This document shows, piece after piece, positions 1-7,553 of a stretch of 32,248 bases of DNA. The stretch's first letter is position 1. Each line of letters opens with the position of its first letter. Source of the stretch: Streptomyces sp. S3(2020) (GTDB taxonomy: Bacteria; Actinomycetota; Actinomycetes; Streptomycetales; Streptomycetaceae); NCBI RefSeq assembly GCF_013044505.1, contig NZ_JABERD010000108.1, positions 1 to 32,248 of the forward strand, in the 5' to 3' direction. The position numbers and the translations under genes are program-made. Below the pieces are notes generated by a model. It did not search any database and was not told the DNA's origin. It saw only the letters and a program-made list of their open reading frames with translations.

Positions 1-2
1 CC

Positions 3-89
3 CCCCGCCGGGCCCACCCCGAAAGCGACGGCCGCTGCCGCACGTGCACCTCCGCCCTCGCCCGCGCACAGGAAGTCACCACGCCATGA
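3..89 (+). CDS. C-terminal tail of a gene cut by the window edge
   Basis: An open frame enters from the left edge and stops at 87-89. Its last 28 codons read like protein and include a CxxC pair (Cys-Arg-Thr-Cys) preceded by a histidine, as in small zinc-binding proteins of Streptomyces mobile elements. The stop overlaps an ATG at 86 in an ATGA arrangement, but that downstream frame closes after 18 codons. Too little remains to name a function. Confidence 0.3.
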   Translation, partial: PRRAHPESDGRCRTCTSALARAQEVTTP

Positions 90-336
90 CGGGCCACACA
101 ACGCCGAAATGGACACCCTGGCGGCCTCGGCGCACCTCGTCGACCGGGAGCAGCTGATGGTCCAGCTCACCGACCACGCCACCCAGCACCCGCGCCGCAT
201 CAACGTCCGGACCAGCGGCCCAGCCCCCTGGCGGTGCAGGCCCGTTGAGCCCGCTCCCGCCCGGCTTGAGCGCGCGGCCCGGCCAGCCCAAACATCCGCG
301 CCCGGCACGTCACTACTGCTGAAGGGATCCCCGCCC

Positions 337-882
337 ATGACGCACCGCCAGACCGACGACTCAGCCCGTGCCACGGACACCTATCTGCTCTTCGCGCACG
401 AGGCGTACTACCCCGACTCCGGCACTCAGGAGATCAACACCACTGTGGTCGCCGCCGCCTCCCTGCTCCACCCCCAGGTGCGACAGCCCGACGGCGCCCG
501 GATGCACGACCGCCTCACCCGGGGACGCCAGCCGGGCGAGATCATTCCGCTGTCCACGCTCACCCATGAACTGGACGGCGGTGCCAGCTGGCCTGCGGTC
601 GGCGACTGGGAGAGGGTCACCGCCGACCTCGTGCAACTCGTCCGCACCGGAGAGTGTGACGCCCTCAGCCTCGGGCTGCCCGAGATCGGGCGCGCCCTCG
701 TCTGCGTCGGCCCCCACAGCCATGTGAGGGCCTTCGACGCCGCCGCCGGCCAGTTCATCACCTACGGGCCGCAGGAGCGTGCCGCCGTCCTGGCCGAGGT
801 CGACAGGTTCCTCACCGGCCTCGTCGCCGAGCGGCAGTTCTGGGCAGGCAGCGGTCTGCTTCCTCCGCTCTTCCGCCCCTGA
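337..882 (+). CDS. hypothetical protein, 181 aa
   Basis: I do not recognise a named domain. The product is a compact, soluble 181-aa protein with no signal peptide or membrane segment. It opens with MTHRQTDDSARATDTYLLFA and contains the block EINTTVVAAASLLHPQVRQP near residues 36-55. The ATG at 337 is chosen because an AAGG-type ribosome site lies upstream and because the frame before it (from 109) turns into proline/arginine-rich low-complexity translation typical of non-coding GC-rich DNA. A damaged second copy of the first third of this gene lies at about 3855-4020, so this is a family that has been duplicated in the region. It converges on the phage capsid remnant at 899-1024. Confidence 0.7.
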   Translation: MTHRQTDDSARATDTYLLFAHEAYYPDSGTQEINTTVVAAASLLHPQVRQPDGARMHDRLTRGRQPGEIIPLSTLTHELDGGASWPAVGDWERVTADLVQLVRTGECDALSLGLPEIGRALVCVGPHSHVRAFDAAAGQFITYGPQERAAVLAEVDRFLTGLVAERQFWAGSGLLPPLFRP

Positions 883-898
883 TGGAGTTTCACCAAGC

Positions 899-1024
899 TC
901 AAGGCCTGCGGCTGAACTCGTCCTCGTATTCACGATGGACAAGCGTCGCGGCGACGGTGGTCTCGTACAGATTGGTGAGAGCCTGGCGCGCGATATCCGC
1001 CGCGGTCAGGAACTGGTTGGCCAT
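899..1024 (-). pseudogene. 5' fragment of a phage major capsid gene (P22 coat family)
   Basis: A 41-codon minus-strand frame begins MANQFLTAADIARQALTNLY and continues with a VHREYEDEF segment. This is the characteristic N-terminus of P22-type major capsid proteins, which usually run to about 300 residues or more with a glycine/valine-rich strand after the VHRDY-like motif. Here the frame stops two codons later, so only the first eighth remains. The start has a strong ribosome site (AGGAGG ending 8 bases before ATG), and the preceding frame on the same strand looks like a scaffold-protein tail, which is the normal gene order in phage head modules. I read it as a dead remnant of a prophage or phage-derived element. 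Confidence 0.7.
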
Positions 1025-1037
1025 GGGGTGCTACCTC

Positions 1038-1140
1038 CTACCCGGCTCGGCGGCGCTCGGCGCGGATCTTGTCGCTGTCGTCGGGATCGGAGGAGCTCCC
1101 GGCCCCACCGTTGAAGTCACTGCTTGTGCGGTCCGGCGCT
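1038..1140 (-). pseudogene. 3' tail of a phage capsid scaffold/assembly gene
   Basis: The minus-strand frame ending at the TAG at 1038-1040 encodes an acidic serine/aspartate stretch (SDFNGGAGSSSDPDDSDKIR) followed by a basic end, ERRRAG. It stops 13 bases before the capsid start. Phage scaffold proteins of Gram-positive phages often end in just such a charged helical tail directly before the capsid gene, so position and composition agree. An in-frame stop lies upstream near 1143, so the rest of the gene is missing. The assignment leans on context as much as on sequence. Confidence 0.5.
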
Positions 1141-1144
1141 GGTT

Positions 1145-1636
1145 ATGGGCCTGGCGGTCGCACCGTGCTCGCCCCCGACACGCACGATCGACGAGGTGCT
1201 CGCCCACTTCGGCGAGTCCGACGGTGGGGTCATGGCGTTCCGGCTGCTCCGGGACGCCATGGAGCGCCGGGACGCCGACGACGTCGAGATGGCGTTGATC
1301 GTCCATGCCGCCGCCGACGCCTCGGTCGAGGAGTTTCTGGAGCCGTTGATCGAGCTGTTCCCTGCCGAATGGCACAGGGAGCACGAGGACATCGTGTCCA
1401 TGCTGGGCAGGCTCCGCTCGCCCCAGACGGTGCCGACGCTGGTCTTGGCGACTCGCTGGGTTCCCGAGTACCTGGACTGGGACGAGAACCGGGCGCTCGC
1501 GGTGAAGGCGATCTGGGCGCTCGGCGCCATTCCCGGCCCGGAGGCCCGGGAAGCCCTTGAGGGGTTGCGCGACGACGAGGACGAGATCATCCGTGAGAAC
1601 GCGGTGAAGCAGCTCGCACGCCGCGGCGGGCTCTGA
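1145..1636 (+). CDS. HEAT-repeat protein, 163 aa
   Basis: The product is an all-helical protein with HEAT-like repeats. The segment LAVKAIWALGAIPGPEAREA followed by LEGLRDDEDEIIRENAVKQL (about residues 120-160) has the paired-helix pattern of HEAT/PBS-lyase repeats, which serve as protein-binding scaffolds. The earlier part (TIDEVLAHFGESDGG and following) forms two more helical pairs. The start is uncertain: ATG at 1145 is preferred, with TTG at 1124 possible, and neither has a good ribosome site. This end abuts the phage remnant, so the native 5' end may have been replaced at a recombination joint. A similar helical scaffold, the LRV protein, lies 2.9 kb away. Confidence 0.7.
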   Translation: MGLAVAPCSPPTRTIDEVLAHFGESDGGVMAFRLLRDAMERRDADDVEMALIVHAAADASVEEFLEPLIELFPAEWHREHEDIVSMLGRLRSPQTVPTLVLATRWVPEYLDWDENRALAVKAIWALGAIPGPEAREALEGLRDDEDEIIRENAVKQLARRGGL

Positions 1637-1729
1637 CCGCGGAGTCGGGCACGTCGCGCGTTGAGCTGGAGATGCCGTAGGCCCACGCCGGCTCTTCCTG
1701 CTGGTCTGGGGCTATGGAACTGTCTGTGT

Positions 1730-2287
1730 TTAGGTGGCGTTGTAGGCGAGTTCGGCCAGCTGAAGGGCGTCGGCCAGGCTTGTTTCGTCGGTGAGGTCGA
1801 CGCTGACGCGGTACTCGCGGTGACCGGTGGTGAGGGTCCGGGCGGTTGTGATGCCGAGTTCGTCGAGTTGCTGTTGGCTGTGGCTGAGCCGGAGATTGAT
1901 GGTGCTGTACTCCGCGTAGACGTAGGCGAAGCCGCCGAACTGGGATCCCTGCCGGCGCAGGCGCAGGTAGCGGCTGTAGTCCAGGGGAGCGTCGGGCAGT
2001 GCGTTCTTGCGCTTGATGCCGTAGACGCCGACGTTGTCCCACTGGGTCGTCTTCTCGAGGAACCGGACGAACAGGCCGGGGGCCGGGCTGCGAGCCAGCA
2101 GTTGACGCACTGTTTCCTGTCCCTCGTCGGCCACTCCCGGAATGCGGGCCGGCAGCATCCCCTTGTCCAGGGCGTCTTGGGGCGCCACGGAAACGGGGCC
2201 GCGGTGTTGGTCTGCCAGCTCTTTCAGTACCTGCGAGGCATCCAGCTCCTCAGGGGTTCCCTCGAACTGGAACACGGTCACCTTCAT
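1730..2287 (-). CDS. hypothetical protein, 185 aa
   Basis: No family recognised. The protein starts MKVTVFQFEGTPEELDASQV and is a mixed alpha/beta protein without signal or membrane segments. The middle (FVRFLEKTTQWDNVGVYGIK, about residues 93-112) and the C-terminal half have regular strand-helix alternation. The ATG at 2287 has a clear ribosome site (GGGAGG five bases upstream). A 16-bp perfect palindrome lies about 40 bases upstream of the start and could be an operator. The gene is downstream of, and in the same direction as, a broken helicase gene. Confidence 0.7.
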   Translation of the reverse strand: MKVTVFQFEGTPEELDASQVLKELADQHRGPVSVAPQDALDKGMLPARIPGVADEGQETVRQLLARSPAPGLFVRFLEKTTQWDNVGVYGIKRKNALPDAPLDYSRYLRLRRQGSQFGGFAYVYAEYSTINLRLSHSQQQLDELGITTARTLTTGHREYRVSVDLTDETSLADALQLAELAYNAT

Positions 2288-2324
2288 TAGACCTCCCTCA
2301 TGCCGATAGCCCCGACACTACCAT

Positions 2325-2340
2325 CAGCTATGCATAGCTG
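2325..2340. promoter_or_regulatory. 16-bp perfect palindrome upstream of the 185-aa gene
   Basis: CAGCTATGCATAGCTG is a perfect inverted repeat with an AT-rich core, unusual in this GC-rich DNA. It lies 38-53 bases upstream of the start at 2287, where a dimeric repressor or activator would bind. No -10/-35 pair is obvious enough to place a promoter. Confidence 0.35.
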
Positions 2341-2473
2341 GCACCTGTTTTGTGTAGTTGCTCCGAGTGTTCCCTCGGCGGGCGTAAGGCTCAAGGGGTG
2401 AAGGCTTCCAGTTCCACCGCACGCACGTCCCGTTGTGGGGCCTGCGCCCGGTCCAGAGGCATGCTCGTCGGAA

Positions 2474-3110
2474 TCAGCGCCCCAACTCAGGGCGGGCGCT
2501 TGGTCGCCTCTGCGGCTTGTCAGTTGATGGCTGCGGAGGGATGAGCCGGCCGAGGAACTGGTGGGTGGTGGGGATGGTGATGTCGAGGGGGAGAGTGGTG
2601 GCGCCGCGGGGGCGGGTGCGGGTCCAGGACCAGCAGAACTCGGCGGTGGTGCGGGCGGTGTGTCCGGCGGCGGTGGCCTGTTCGATCCAGTGCTGTAGTT
2701 GGAAGGGGTCGTTGCTGAGGGCCAGGTCGTAGCTGTGGTGGCCGGTCCACGGTGTGGGGGTGCCGTACAGGAGGTCGTCGAGCCAGGTGGTGTAGGCGGC
2801 GAGCCGTTGCAGCGGAACGAGCCTGCCAGCTCGAAATGGTGGTGGGCGCGTCCCAGGGCCCGGGCGGAGTCGCGCAGTTCATCCACGGTGGTGCCCTCGC
2901 CGGGACGGATGGTCTGGCGTTCATCCAGGAACATCACGATCAGCGGCACCTTGCGCAGGACCTCGGCCAGGGCAGGAGCCAGTCTGTCGTCCGAATCGGC
3001 CATACGCTGGGCTTCGTCGATGATGACGGGCCCGGCGTGCTGGGCGGTGCAACTGGTTTTGGCCGCAGTTCCGTGATCGACCAGCTGAGGGTTTTTGGTC
3101 AGTCGAAGGC
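2474..3110 (-). pseudogene. broken Schlafen-group-3-like helicase (DUF2075)
   Basis: Two adjacent minus-strand frames together match the middle and end of the DUF2075/SLFN-g3 helicase family, P-loop ATPases seen in accessory and defence regions. The first part carries a Walker B-type motif (GPVIIDEAQRM) followed by LIVMFLDERQTIRPGEGTTV and a motif ending FELAGSFRCNG. Near 2810 the frame breaks, and a one-base shift restores AAYTTWLDDLLYGTPTPW and later ARTTAEFCWSW, both typical of the family. The N-terminal Walker A half is absent, its place taken by the end of the neighbouring gene at 3099. The C-terminal family motifs are also missing. The gene cannot make a working ATPase. Confidence 0.7.
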
Positions 3111-3722
3111 CACGACGAGTCGGACGGCGTCTTCACCGAAACGGTCCGCCAGAGCTTTCATGACGGCAAATACGTGTGGCCAGTGGGACCTGGGGCCCAG
3201 GATGGAACCCGCCGTCAAGGACTCGTACTGGTAATGCAGGTCTCCGGTCTGCCACTCGACGTAGTGGTCGCGTCCTTCCAGTTCACGCGGGCGTGGACCC
3301 ACCGCTGCAACCAGCTCCGGGGGCCATTGGGCCGGCACGAGTTGCTGATGCAGCAGTGCCGGCTGCGCCCGGGACGACCACGTGAGCCGGCCAATGTAGT
3401 GCTCCGGAGTAGTTGCTGGATCCATTCCCGCGATCTCAGCCCAGCTGACCCAGGTGGCCTCTGCCAGGTGGCCGTCTGCCACCCAAGGCTGCAGCCGCTC
3501 GCGTAGGGCGCTCGACATGTCGGCGGGCAAGCCGCGTTCTGCGGCCAGGGGCGGGTAGCCCGCGTAGTTGCGCACCCCGAAGAGGCATCCGAAGGACGCG
3601 TAGTCGGTCTCGTCGTACAGGGGCCACAGATCCATGGCGCCGACCCAGGGTTCGCCCTCGTAGTAGTCGGTGCCGACGCTGGGATGGCGAAACTCGATAC
3701 CGCCGTGGATGTCCGTACTCAC
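3099..3722 (-). CDS. hypothetical protein, 207 aa
   Basis: This is a soluble protein opening VSTDIHGGIEFRHPSVGTDY, followed by a WPLYDETDYASFGCLFGVRN segment (about residues 32-51), with many aromatic and acidic residues. I recall similar conserved hypothetical proteins in Streptomyces but no named domain or activity. The GTG at 3722 is chosen because the recognisable protein begins there; the open frame upstream to 3926 is arginine/proline-rich and unlikely to be translated. The 3' end overlaps the truncated helicase fragment, so the stop lies at or next to an old recombination joint. Confidence 0.65.
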   Translation of the reverse strand: MSTDIHGGIEFRHPSVGTDYYEGEPWVGAMDLWPLYDETDYASFGCLFGVRNYAGYPPLAAERGLPADMSSALRERLQPWVADGHLAEATWVSWAEIAGMDPATTPEHYIGRLTWSSRAQPALLHQQLVPAQWPPELVAAVGPRPRELEGRDHYVEWQTGDLHYQYESLTAGSILGPRSHWPHVFAVMKALADRFGEDAVRLVVAFD

Positions 3723-3854
3723 GGCGCCTGACAGTACAACGGCTCGGGGCCACGGGCTTCGGCATTTTGCGATCACGCGTGCTGGCCGACCTAGATGCGG
3801 GTCCAGCGACGGTCGAAGGACGTCCGACCCTTGTGCGTTGAGCGGAAGTGGCAT

Positions 3855-4020
3855 CCTCGCAGCCCGCCGACCTGTACGTGCTCTGCGCTCGCGAGCAGGA
3901 CCACCGGCCGCAGCCCGTGAGATCAACGCCCCGCCGGTTGCTTCCGCCCCGTCGCTGCAGCCGCGCGTGCGCCAGTCCGACGGCGCGCCGGCGGGCCGTC
4001 CAGGCCGGCCGGCTGCTCTT
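3855..4020 (+). pseudogene. degraded copy of the start of the 337-882 gene
   Basis: Read in two frames, this stretch mirrors the gene at 337-882. The first frame gives ADLYVLCARE against TDTYLLFAHE. After a net loss of four bases the second frame gives EINAPPVASAPSLQPRVRQS followed by DGA, against EINTTVVAAASLLHPQVRQP and DGA. The DNA is also visibly alike (GAGATCAAC and CGACGGCGC blocks in the same order and spacing). Homology ends near 4000 and no ribosome site is left. It is an old partial duplication or the second boundary of a rearranged segment. Confidence 0.65.
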
Positions 4021-4030
4021 CTCTCGCAAG

Positions 4031-4378
4031 TTAGGGCAGCGCGATTTCGATGGCGAGGGCGCCGAGGGTTTCCTTGTCGGGTGGGTAGATGGCGCGGATG
4101 TTGGCGAGTTGTTCGTCGCGGGCGGCGGTGGGGTTGATGTTGGCTGCTCCTTCGCTGTCGAGGAGGGTCTCGAAGTCGGTGTATTCGGTGACCCGGAGGA
4201 CGGTGACGTTGCAGGTTTTGTCGGTGCCTTTGATGTGGAAGCGGATGGTGTCGCCGGCGGTGAGGTCGGCGAGGTGCGGGTATTTCACCCGGACTTCGAT
4301 GGTCTTGGTGCCGGCGACGAGGTCGAAGTACTGGCGGTACAGGTTGAGTTCGCGGACGCGGGTGGTGGCGTCGGTCAG
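4031..4378 (-). CDS. ASCH-domain protein with an unclear start
   Basis: ASCH domains are small beta-barrel, PUA-related folds thought to bind RNA. The domain reads RVRELNLYRQYFDLVAGTKT, then IEVRVKYPHLADLTAGDTIR, and ends in an IRAIYPPDKE segment, all typical of short (about 115 aa) Streptomyces ASCH proteins. A GTG at 4288 would cut off the first strand and helix, so translation should begin further up. The only codon at the expected place is CTG (4376-4378), giving 115 aa. An ATG-to-CTG change, or loss of the 5' end by rearrangement, would explain this. Expression is doubtful. Confidence 0.6.
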   Translation of the reverse strand: MTDATTRVRELNLYRQYFDLVAGTKTIEVRVKYPHLADLTAGDTIRFHIKGTDKTCNVTVLRVTEYTDFETLLDSEGAANINPTAARDEQLANIRAIYPPDKETLGALAIEIALP

Positions 4379-4409
4379 GTGACTGCCGGATCTCGGCTCC
4401 CAGTGGGGT

Positions 4410-4460
4410 CAGTACGAATACGTGTCGAGCATCGGCTTCGCCGCCTGAAGGACAACATGA
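4410..4460 (+). pseudogene. possible scrap of an IS5-type transposase
   Basis: A short frame reads VRIRVEHRLRRLKDN, which fits the R-x-R-V-E-H...LK motif around the catalytic glutamate of IS5/DDE_Tnp_4 transposases. There are no inverted repeats and nothing else of the gene remains. It lies at the broken 5' end of the ASCH gene, where a past insertion could have removed the start. The match is short and may be chance. Confidence 0.3.
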
Positions 4461-4493
4461 CGCCGCACCGTGCCGAACCGTGCTGCGTCGGCC

Positions 4494-6020
4494 CTACGTC
4501 CTGGTGAACTCCGATATCAACTCCGCCATGACGGTCGGTGGCAGGGATGGGTTCGAGGCAGCGGCTTCTACCACTCGCCAGTCGTGGTCGGTGAGAAGTT
4601 CGACGATGGCCTCTGGCGGCAGGGCTGGGTGCCCGGCAGCCCAAGACCGTGCCTGTCTGTCCGTCAAGCAAGCGAGCAGCGCTGGACCGGTCGCGTTGCG
4701 GTGCCGGGCGACCTCGCGCAGTGCTTTGCGGACCGGTGTCATGTAGCCCGTCAGATACTCCAGCAGGGCAGACGGCGTCTCCGGGTTGGCTGCCACCTTG
4801 GCGATGACCCTGGATCCGTGGCGTCCCACCATGGACCGAAGCTGAGCTTCCGACAGTCCCGGGTGCCGGGCGATGGACTTGACCACCTTCGCGTCAAGGT
4901 CGTCGGCCAGCAGATCGCGGATCTTGGCTGGCAAATCACGCCGTTCGGCAAGGAGCGTCCGCACTACCGGATTCGACGACCGGGACAAGTCCTCGGCCTC
5001 GGAGGGGGAAGCGGAGGCGATCCGTGGCAGCAGCGTCGAGCCGATCTTGGTGGCGGAGGCCAGATCGGAAAGTACGTCGAGCGGTACGCGGGGGTTGTGC
5101 GCCAGTCTGCGCTGTACGTCGTGGCCACGGTCAGCCGCGAGCACGTGGATGAGGGCGCTGTCGATCGCCGGATTCTCTGCGAGATCGGCCCGCACTCCGG
5201 GAACAGGGTCACTGGCCAATCGCGCCGCTGTCTGTGGCGGCAGGTCGGGGCGGGCAGCCAATCGGCAGCGCAGCTGCGCCGAAGGGTGGTCGGCGAATCG
5301 CAGGAGCGCCTCGACCGGCGTGGCGGGGTTCCGTAGAGCCTGCGCCGCCAACTCGTGAAGGGTGGACTCGTGTGAGCCGGTGCACGAGGCACCGGTCCGC
5401 AGGTCGCAGTCCAGCCGCGGACAGTGCGGATCGTGCGCAAAAGGCGTCTCCTCGCTGTCGCAGACCAGGCACCGCTCTGCTGGCGGCAGCCCCTCGCTGG
5501 TGATCAGCATGGACAGCACCTGCGGTGGTGTTGCCTCGTTGGCCGCCACCGCGCGGCGGACCTCGGCATGCGGGTGGCGCGCGAGACGGGCCGCCAGGTC
5601 CGCCGTGGTCCACAACGCGAGCTCCGCGACGACCCGTACGTCTGGATCGGCGGCGAGCATCTCCCGTACATCGGCCGGAAGGTGGGGACAGGCGGCCAGC
5701 TTCACCCGATGCTCGACATCGGGGTCCTCAGCGAACAGCCGCGCCCACTCCAAGTCACCAGAACGCTCCTCAAGTAGGGCGAGTGCGGCCTGCGGCTGCG
5801 TGAGGGGATCGACGTCGGCAGCGGTCAGCAGACCCGCGTACGCAAGAAGAACGGCGCTCTCCTCGACCTGCGTGGCCAGGCTGACCGCCTGCTCGCGGCT
5901 GAGGTCCGCGCGACTGGCGAGGCCGTCGGCGATGTCCGCGTCCGCGACCGAGATCAGGCGATCGACCAACTCGACGGGCAGAGCCTCATTGGCCGCGAGG
6001 CCGCACAGTGCATGGTTCAC
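4494..6020 (-). CDS. leucine-rich-repeat-variant (LRV) protein with a cysteine cluster, 508 aa
   Basis: The protein is a long solenoid of about 24-residue LRV-type repeats, for example DPDVRVVAELALWTTADLAA and HPHAEVRRAVAANEATPPQV, recurring from about residue 100 to the end. LRV solenoids bind partners; the activity here is unknown. Near residues 205-235 the solenoid is interrupted by a cysteine/histidine-rich insert (CLVC, then HDPHCPRLDCDLRTGASC), which could hold zinc or an iron-sulfur cluster as in the founding Azotobacter LRV protein. The GTG at 6020 is chosen because recognisable sequence begins there (VNHALCGLAANEALP); the open frame runs on to 6128 in unconvincing sequence. It is monocistronic. 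Confidence 0.75.
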   Translation of the reverse strand: MNHALCGLAANEALPVELVDRLISVADADIADGLASRADLSREQAVSLATQVEESAVLLAYAGLLTAADVDPLTQPQAALALLEERSGDLEWARLFAEDPDVEHRVKLAACPHLPADVREMLAADPDVRVVAELALWTTADLAARLARHPHAEVRRAVAANEATPPQVLSMLITSEGLPPAERCLVCDSEETPFAHDPHCPRLDCDLRTGASCTGSHESTLHELAAQALRNPATPVEALLRFADHPSAQLRCRLAARPDLPPQTAARLASDPVPGVRADLAENPAIDSALIHVLAADRGHDVQRRLAHNPRVPLDVLSDLASATKIGSTLLPRIASASPSEAEDLSRSSNPVVRTLLAERRDLPAKIRDLLADDLDAKVVKSIARHPGLSEAQLRSMVGRHGSRVIAKVAANPETPSALLEYLTGYMTPVRKALREVARHRNATGPALLACLTDRQARSWAAGHPALPPEAIVELLTDHDWRVVEAAASNPSLPPTVMAELISEFTRT

Positions 6021-6245
6021 AAGAAGGCATCCTGCCCGGATCGCAGTCGAACGGCCGCTGGATTTCAACGTCCCCGAGCCGCTGCCGGTGATCATCCCCG
6101 GGACGTAGTTCGGCGCACTCCTCAACAAAAGCGCAGAGCCGGCGGATCAGGCGGTCCAACTTGATCACTGATCGGGGGACGGTTCCGTCTGGTGGCAGAA
6201 GAAGACAGTTGTGGCGGAACCCGCGTGCTTGGTGAGGATGTGTCC

Positions 6246-6632
6246 ATGGACGGTGCAGCAGACGATGTGAACCAGGCGATTGCGGGTGAGTTGCAGCTGA
6301 TGGATCCGCGTGTCCGCGCCTCGCGGGAACGGGCCGGGCAGCTTCTCGACCCGGAGTTCGTGGAGGTCGGCGGGTCGGGGCGACGATGGACGTATGAAGC
6401 CATGTTCGCCGAGCTGCCTGAGCATCCGGGCAGTTCGGCGGATGGTCCTCGCTATGAGCCCTCGGAGATCTCAGGGGTGCTGCTCGCGCCGGGCCTGGTG
6501 CATCTGACCTTCGAGACCACGCTGGGCGGGCGCAGGACCAGGCACAGTTCGATCTGGCGCAAGGGGGACCAAGCCGCGGGCTGGCGAATGTATTATCACC
6601 AGGCCACGCGTGTGCCGCCCGGAGTGAACTGA
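6246..6632 (+). CDS. DUF4440 / NTF2-like protein, 128 aa
   Basis: This small cone-shaped-fold protein has the DUF4440 pattern. An N-terminal helix, QAIAGELQLMDPRVRASRER, leads into a pocket-forming region, and the C-terminal strands LVHLTFETTLGGRRTRHSSI and WRKGDQAAGWRMYYHQAT follow. Members of the NTF2-like superfamily are small-molecule-binding or ketosteroid-isomerase-like proteins; the ligand here is unknown. The ATG at 6246 has a GAGGA ribosome site at ideal spacing, better than the in-frame GTG at 6192. It is monocistronic and divergent from the LRV gene; the 225 bases between them must hold both promoters. Confidence 0.75.
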   Translation: MDGAADDVNQAIAGELQLMDPRVRASRERAGQLLDPEFVEVGGSGRRWTYEAMFAELPEHPGSSADGPRYEPSEISGVLLAPGLVHLTFETTLGGRRTRHSSIWRKGDQAAGWRMYYHQATRVPPGVN

Positions 6633-6842
6633 GACCACCGGCACCGCGCCGCCGAAAACGACATCTTGCCCACCGTTGCCGGAATGTCACCGGTGGGGCG
6701 GTATTGTCATCCTTCGTCGGCATCGTGAACGTTGCCCTTGTCGGCATTTTCCACGCCGGGCAACATCGGTGACCGTCTCCAGCGTCTCCGGCTCTTGGGT
6801 GCAAGGGCGCGCAGCGCGCCACGCATCAGGGGAGCAGGTTGG

Positions 6843-7489
6843 CTACGACTCGTCTCTCAGTCGCGCCCAGGTATGAGTGTCCAGGCTGTCATAGGGGCCC
6901 ATGCGGGAGAGTTCAACACCGTCGCGTCCAAGGGCCACGATGACGGGACGAACTCCGCGGCTGTTCTGGGGCGACGTCCATACAGTAACGAGACTGCGCT
7001 GCTCGGGAACCTCGATCCGGCGGGCACCGATAAGGACCTGCCCCACGCCCTGCCCGAGGCGTACTTTGACGCAACTGATCCACGGAGCCTCGACGAGGGA
7101 GCGTGGCGGGTCAAGTCTGCGGGTGCGGCTGAGCACGCCTCCTCCATTGCGCACGTCGAGGACATCAACGTCGACAGGATCGTCTCCGGAGACGCTACGC
7201 CCCCGACGTACCGCCACTGCTTGCCGAACCACTCCAGGAGCGCAATGTGCTCATGCATCCGCGATGACTTCGGACGCCACAGGATCCAGACCGCCCCGAC
7301 ACCGGCAGTGTCGTCGACATCGGCCGACACCACGGTCAGCACGCGCCGCGGCACCCACCACGGTTGCGGCTCATCTCCCGCCAGCGCCTGCTTCACCACG
7401 CCCCGCAGGAATCTCTCCCACCGGGGTCCCGCCCACACGGCCTCTCCCCATGCCTGCATGCGCCTGCGATACCCGGCGCGCGAGGGCAT
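6843..7489 (-). pseudogene. hypothetical gene with a one-base frameshift
   Basis: The first half in one frame is convincing protein (WERFLRGVVKQALAGDEPQP, then HEHIALLEWFGKQWRYVGG). The same frame then loses character, while the next frame continues convincingly with SVSGDDPVDVDVLDV, APWISCVKVRLGQGVGQVLI and a tryptophan-containing end near DTHTWARLRDES. The switch lies at a run of five C bases at 7200-7204; one extra base there would join the halves into about 215 residues. It may be a true lesion or a homopolymer sequencing error. No family recognised. The start at 7489 (ATG) is tentative because it lacks a ribosome site. Confidence 0.6.
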
Positions 7490-7553
7490 CAAGCCCGATG
7501 CCGCTGAGGCAACACCTCACTACCTCCAACCAAAAGATCATCACCGGGGCAGC

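Noticed and set aside
109..336. In-frame upstream extension of the 181-aa gene, giving 257 aa
   Set aside because: The first 35 codons look plausible, but the next 40 are proline/arginine-rich low-complexity translation. The ATG at 337 has a ribosome site and begins the part seen again in the decayed copy.
361..942. Long minus-strand open frame opposite the 181-aa gene
   Set aside because: Shadow frame caused by GC bias; glycine/glutamate-rich with no ribosome site or domain.
6732..6870. Possible integrase scrap (GDRLQRLRLLGARARSAP)
   Set aside because: It faintly recalls recombinase text, but the match is short and basic GC-rich DNA easily produces it.
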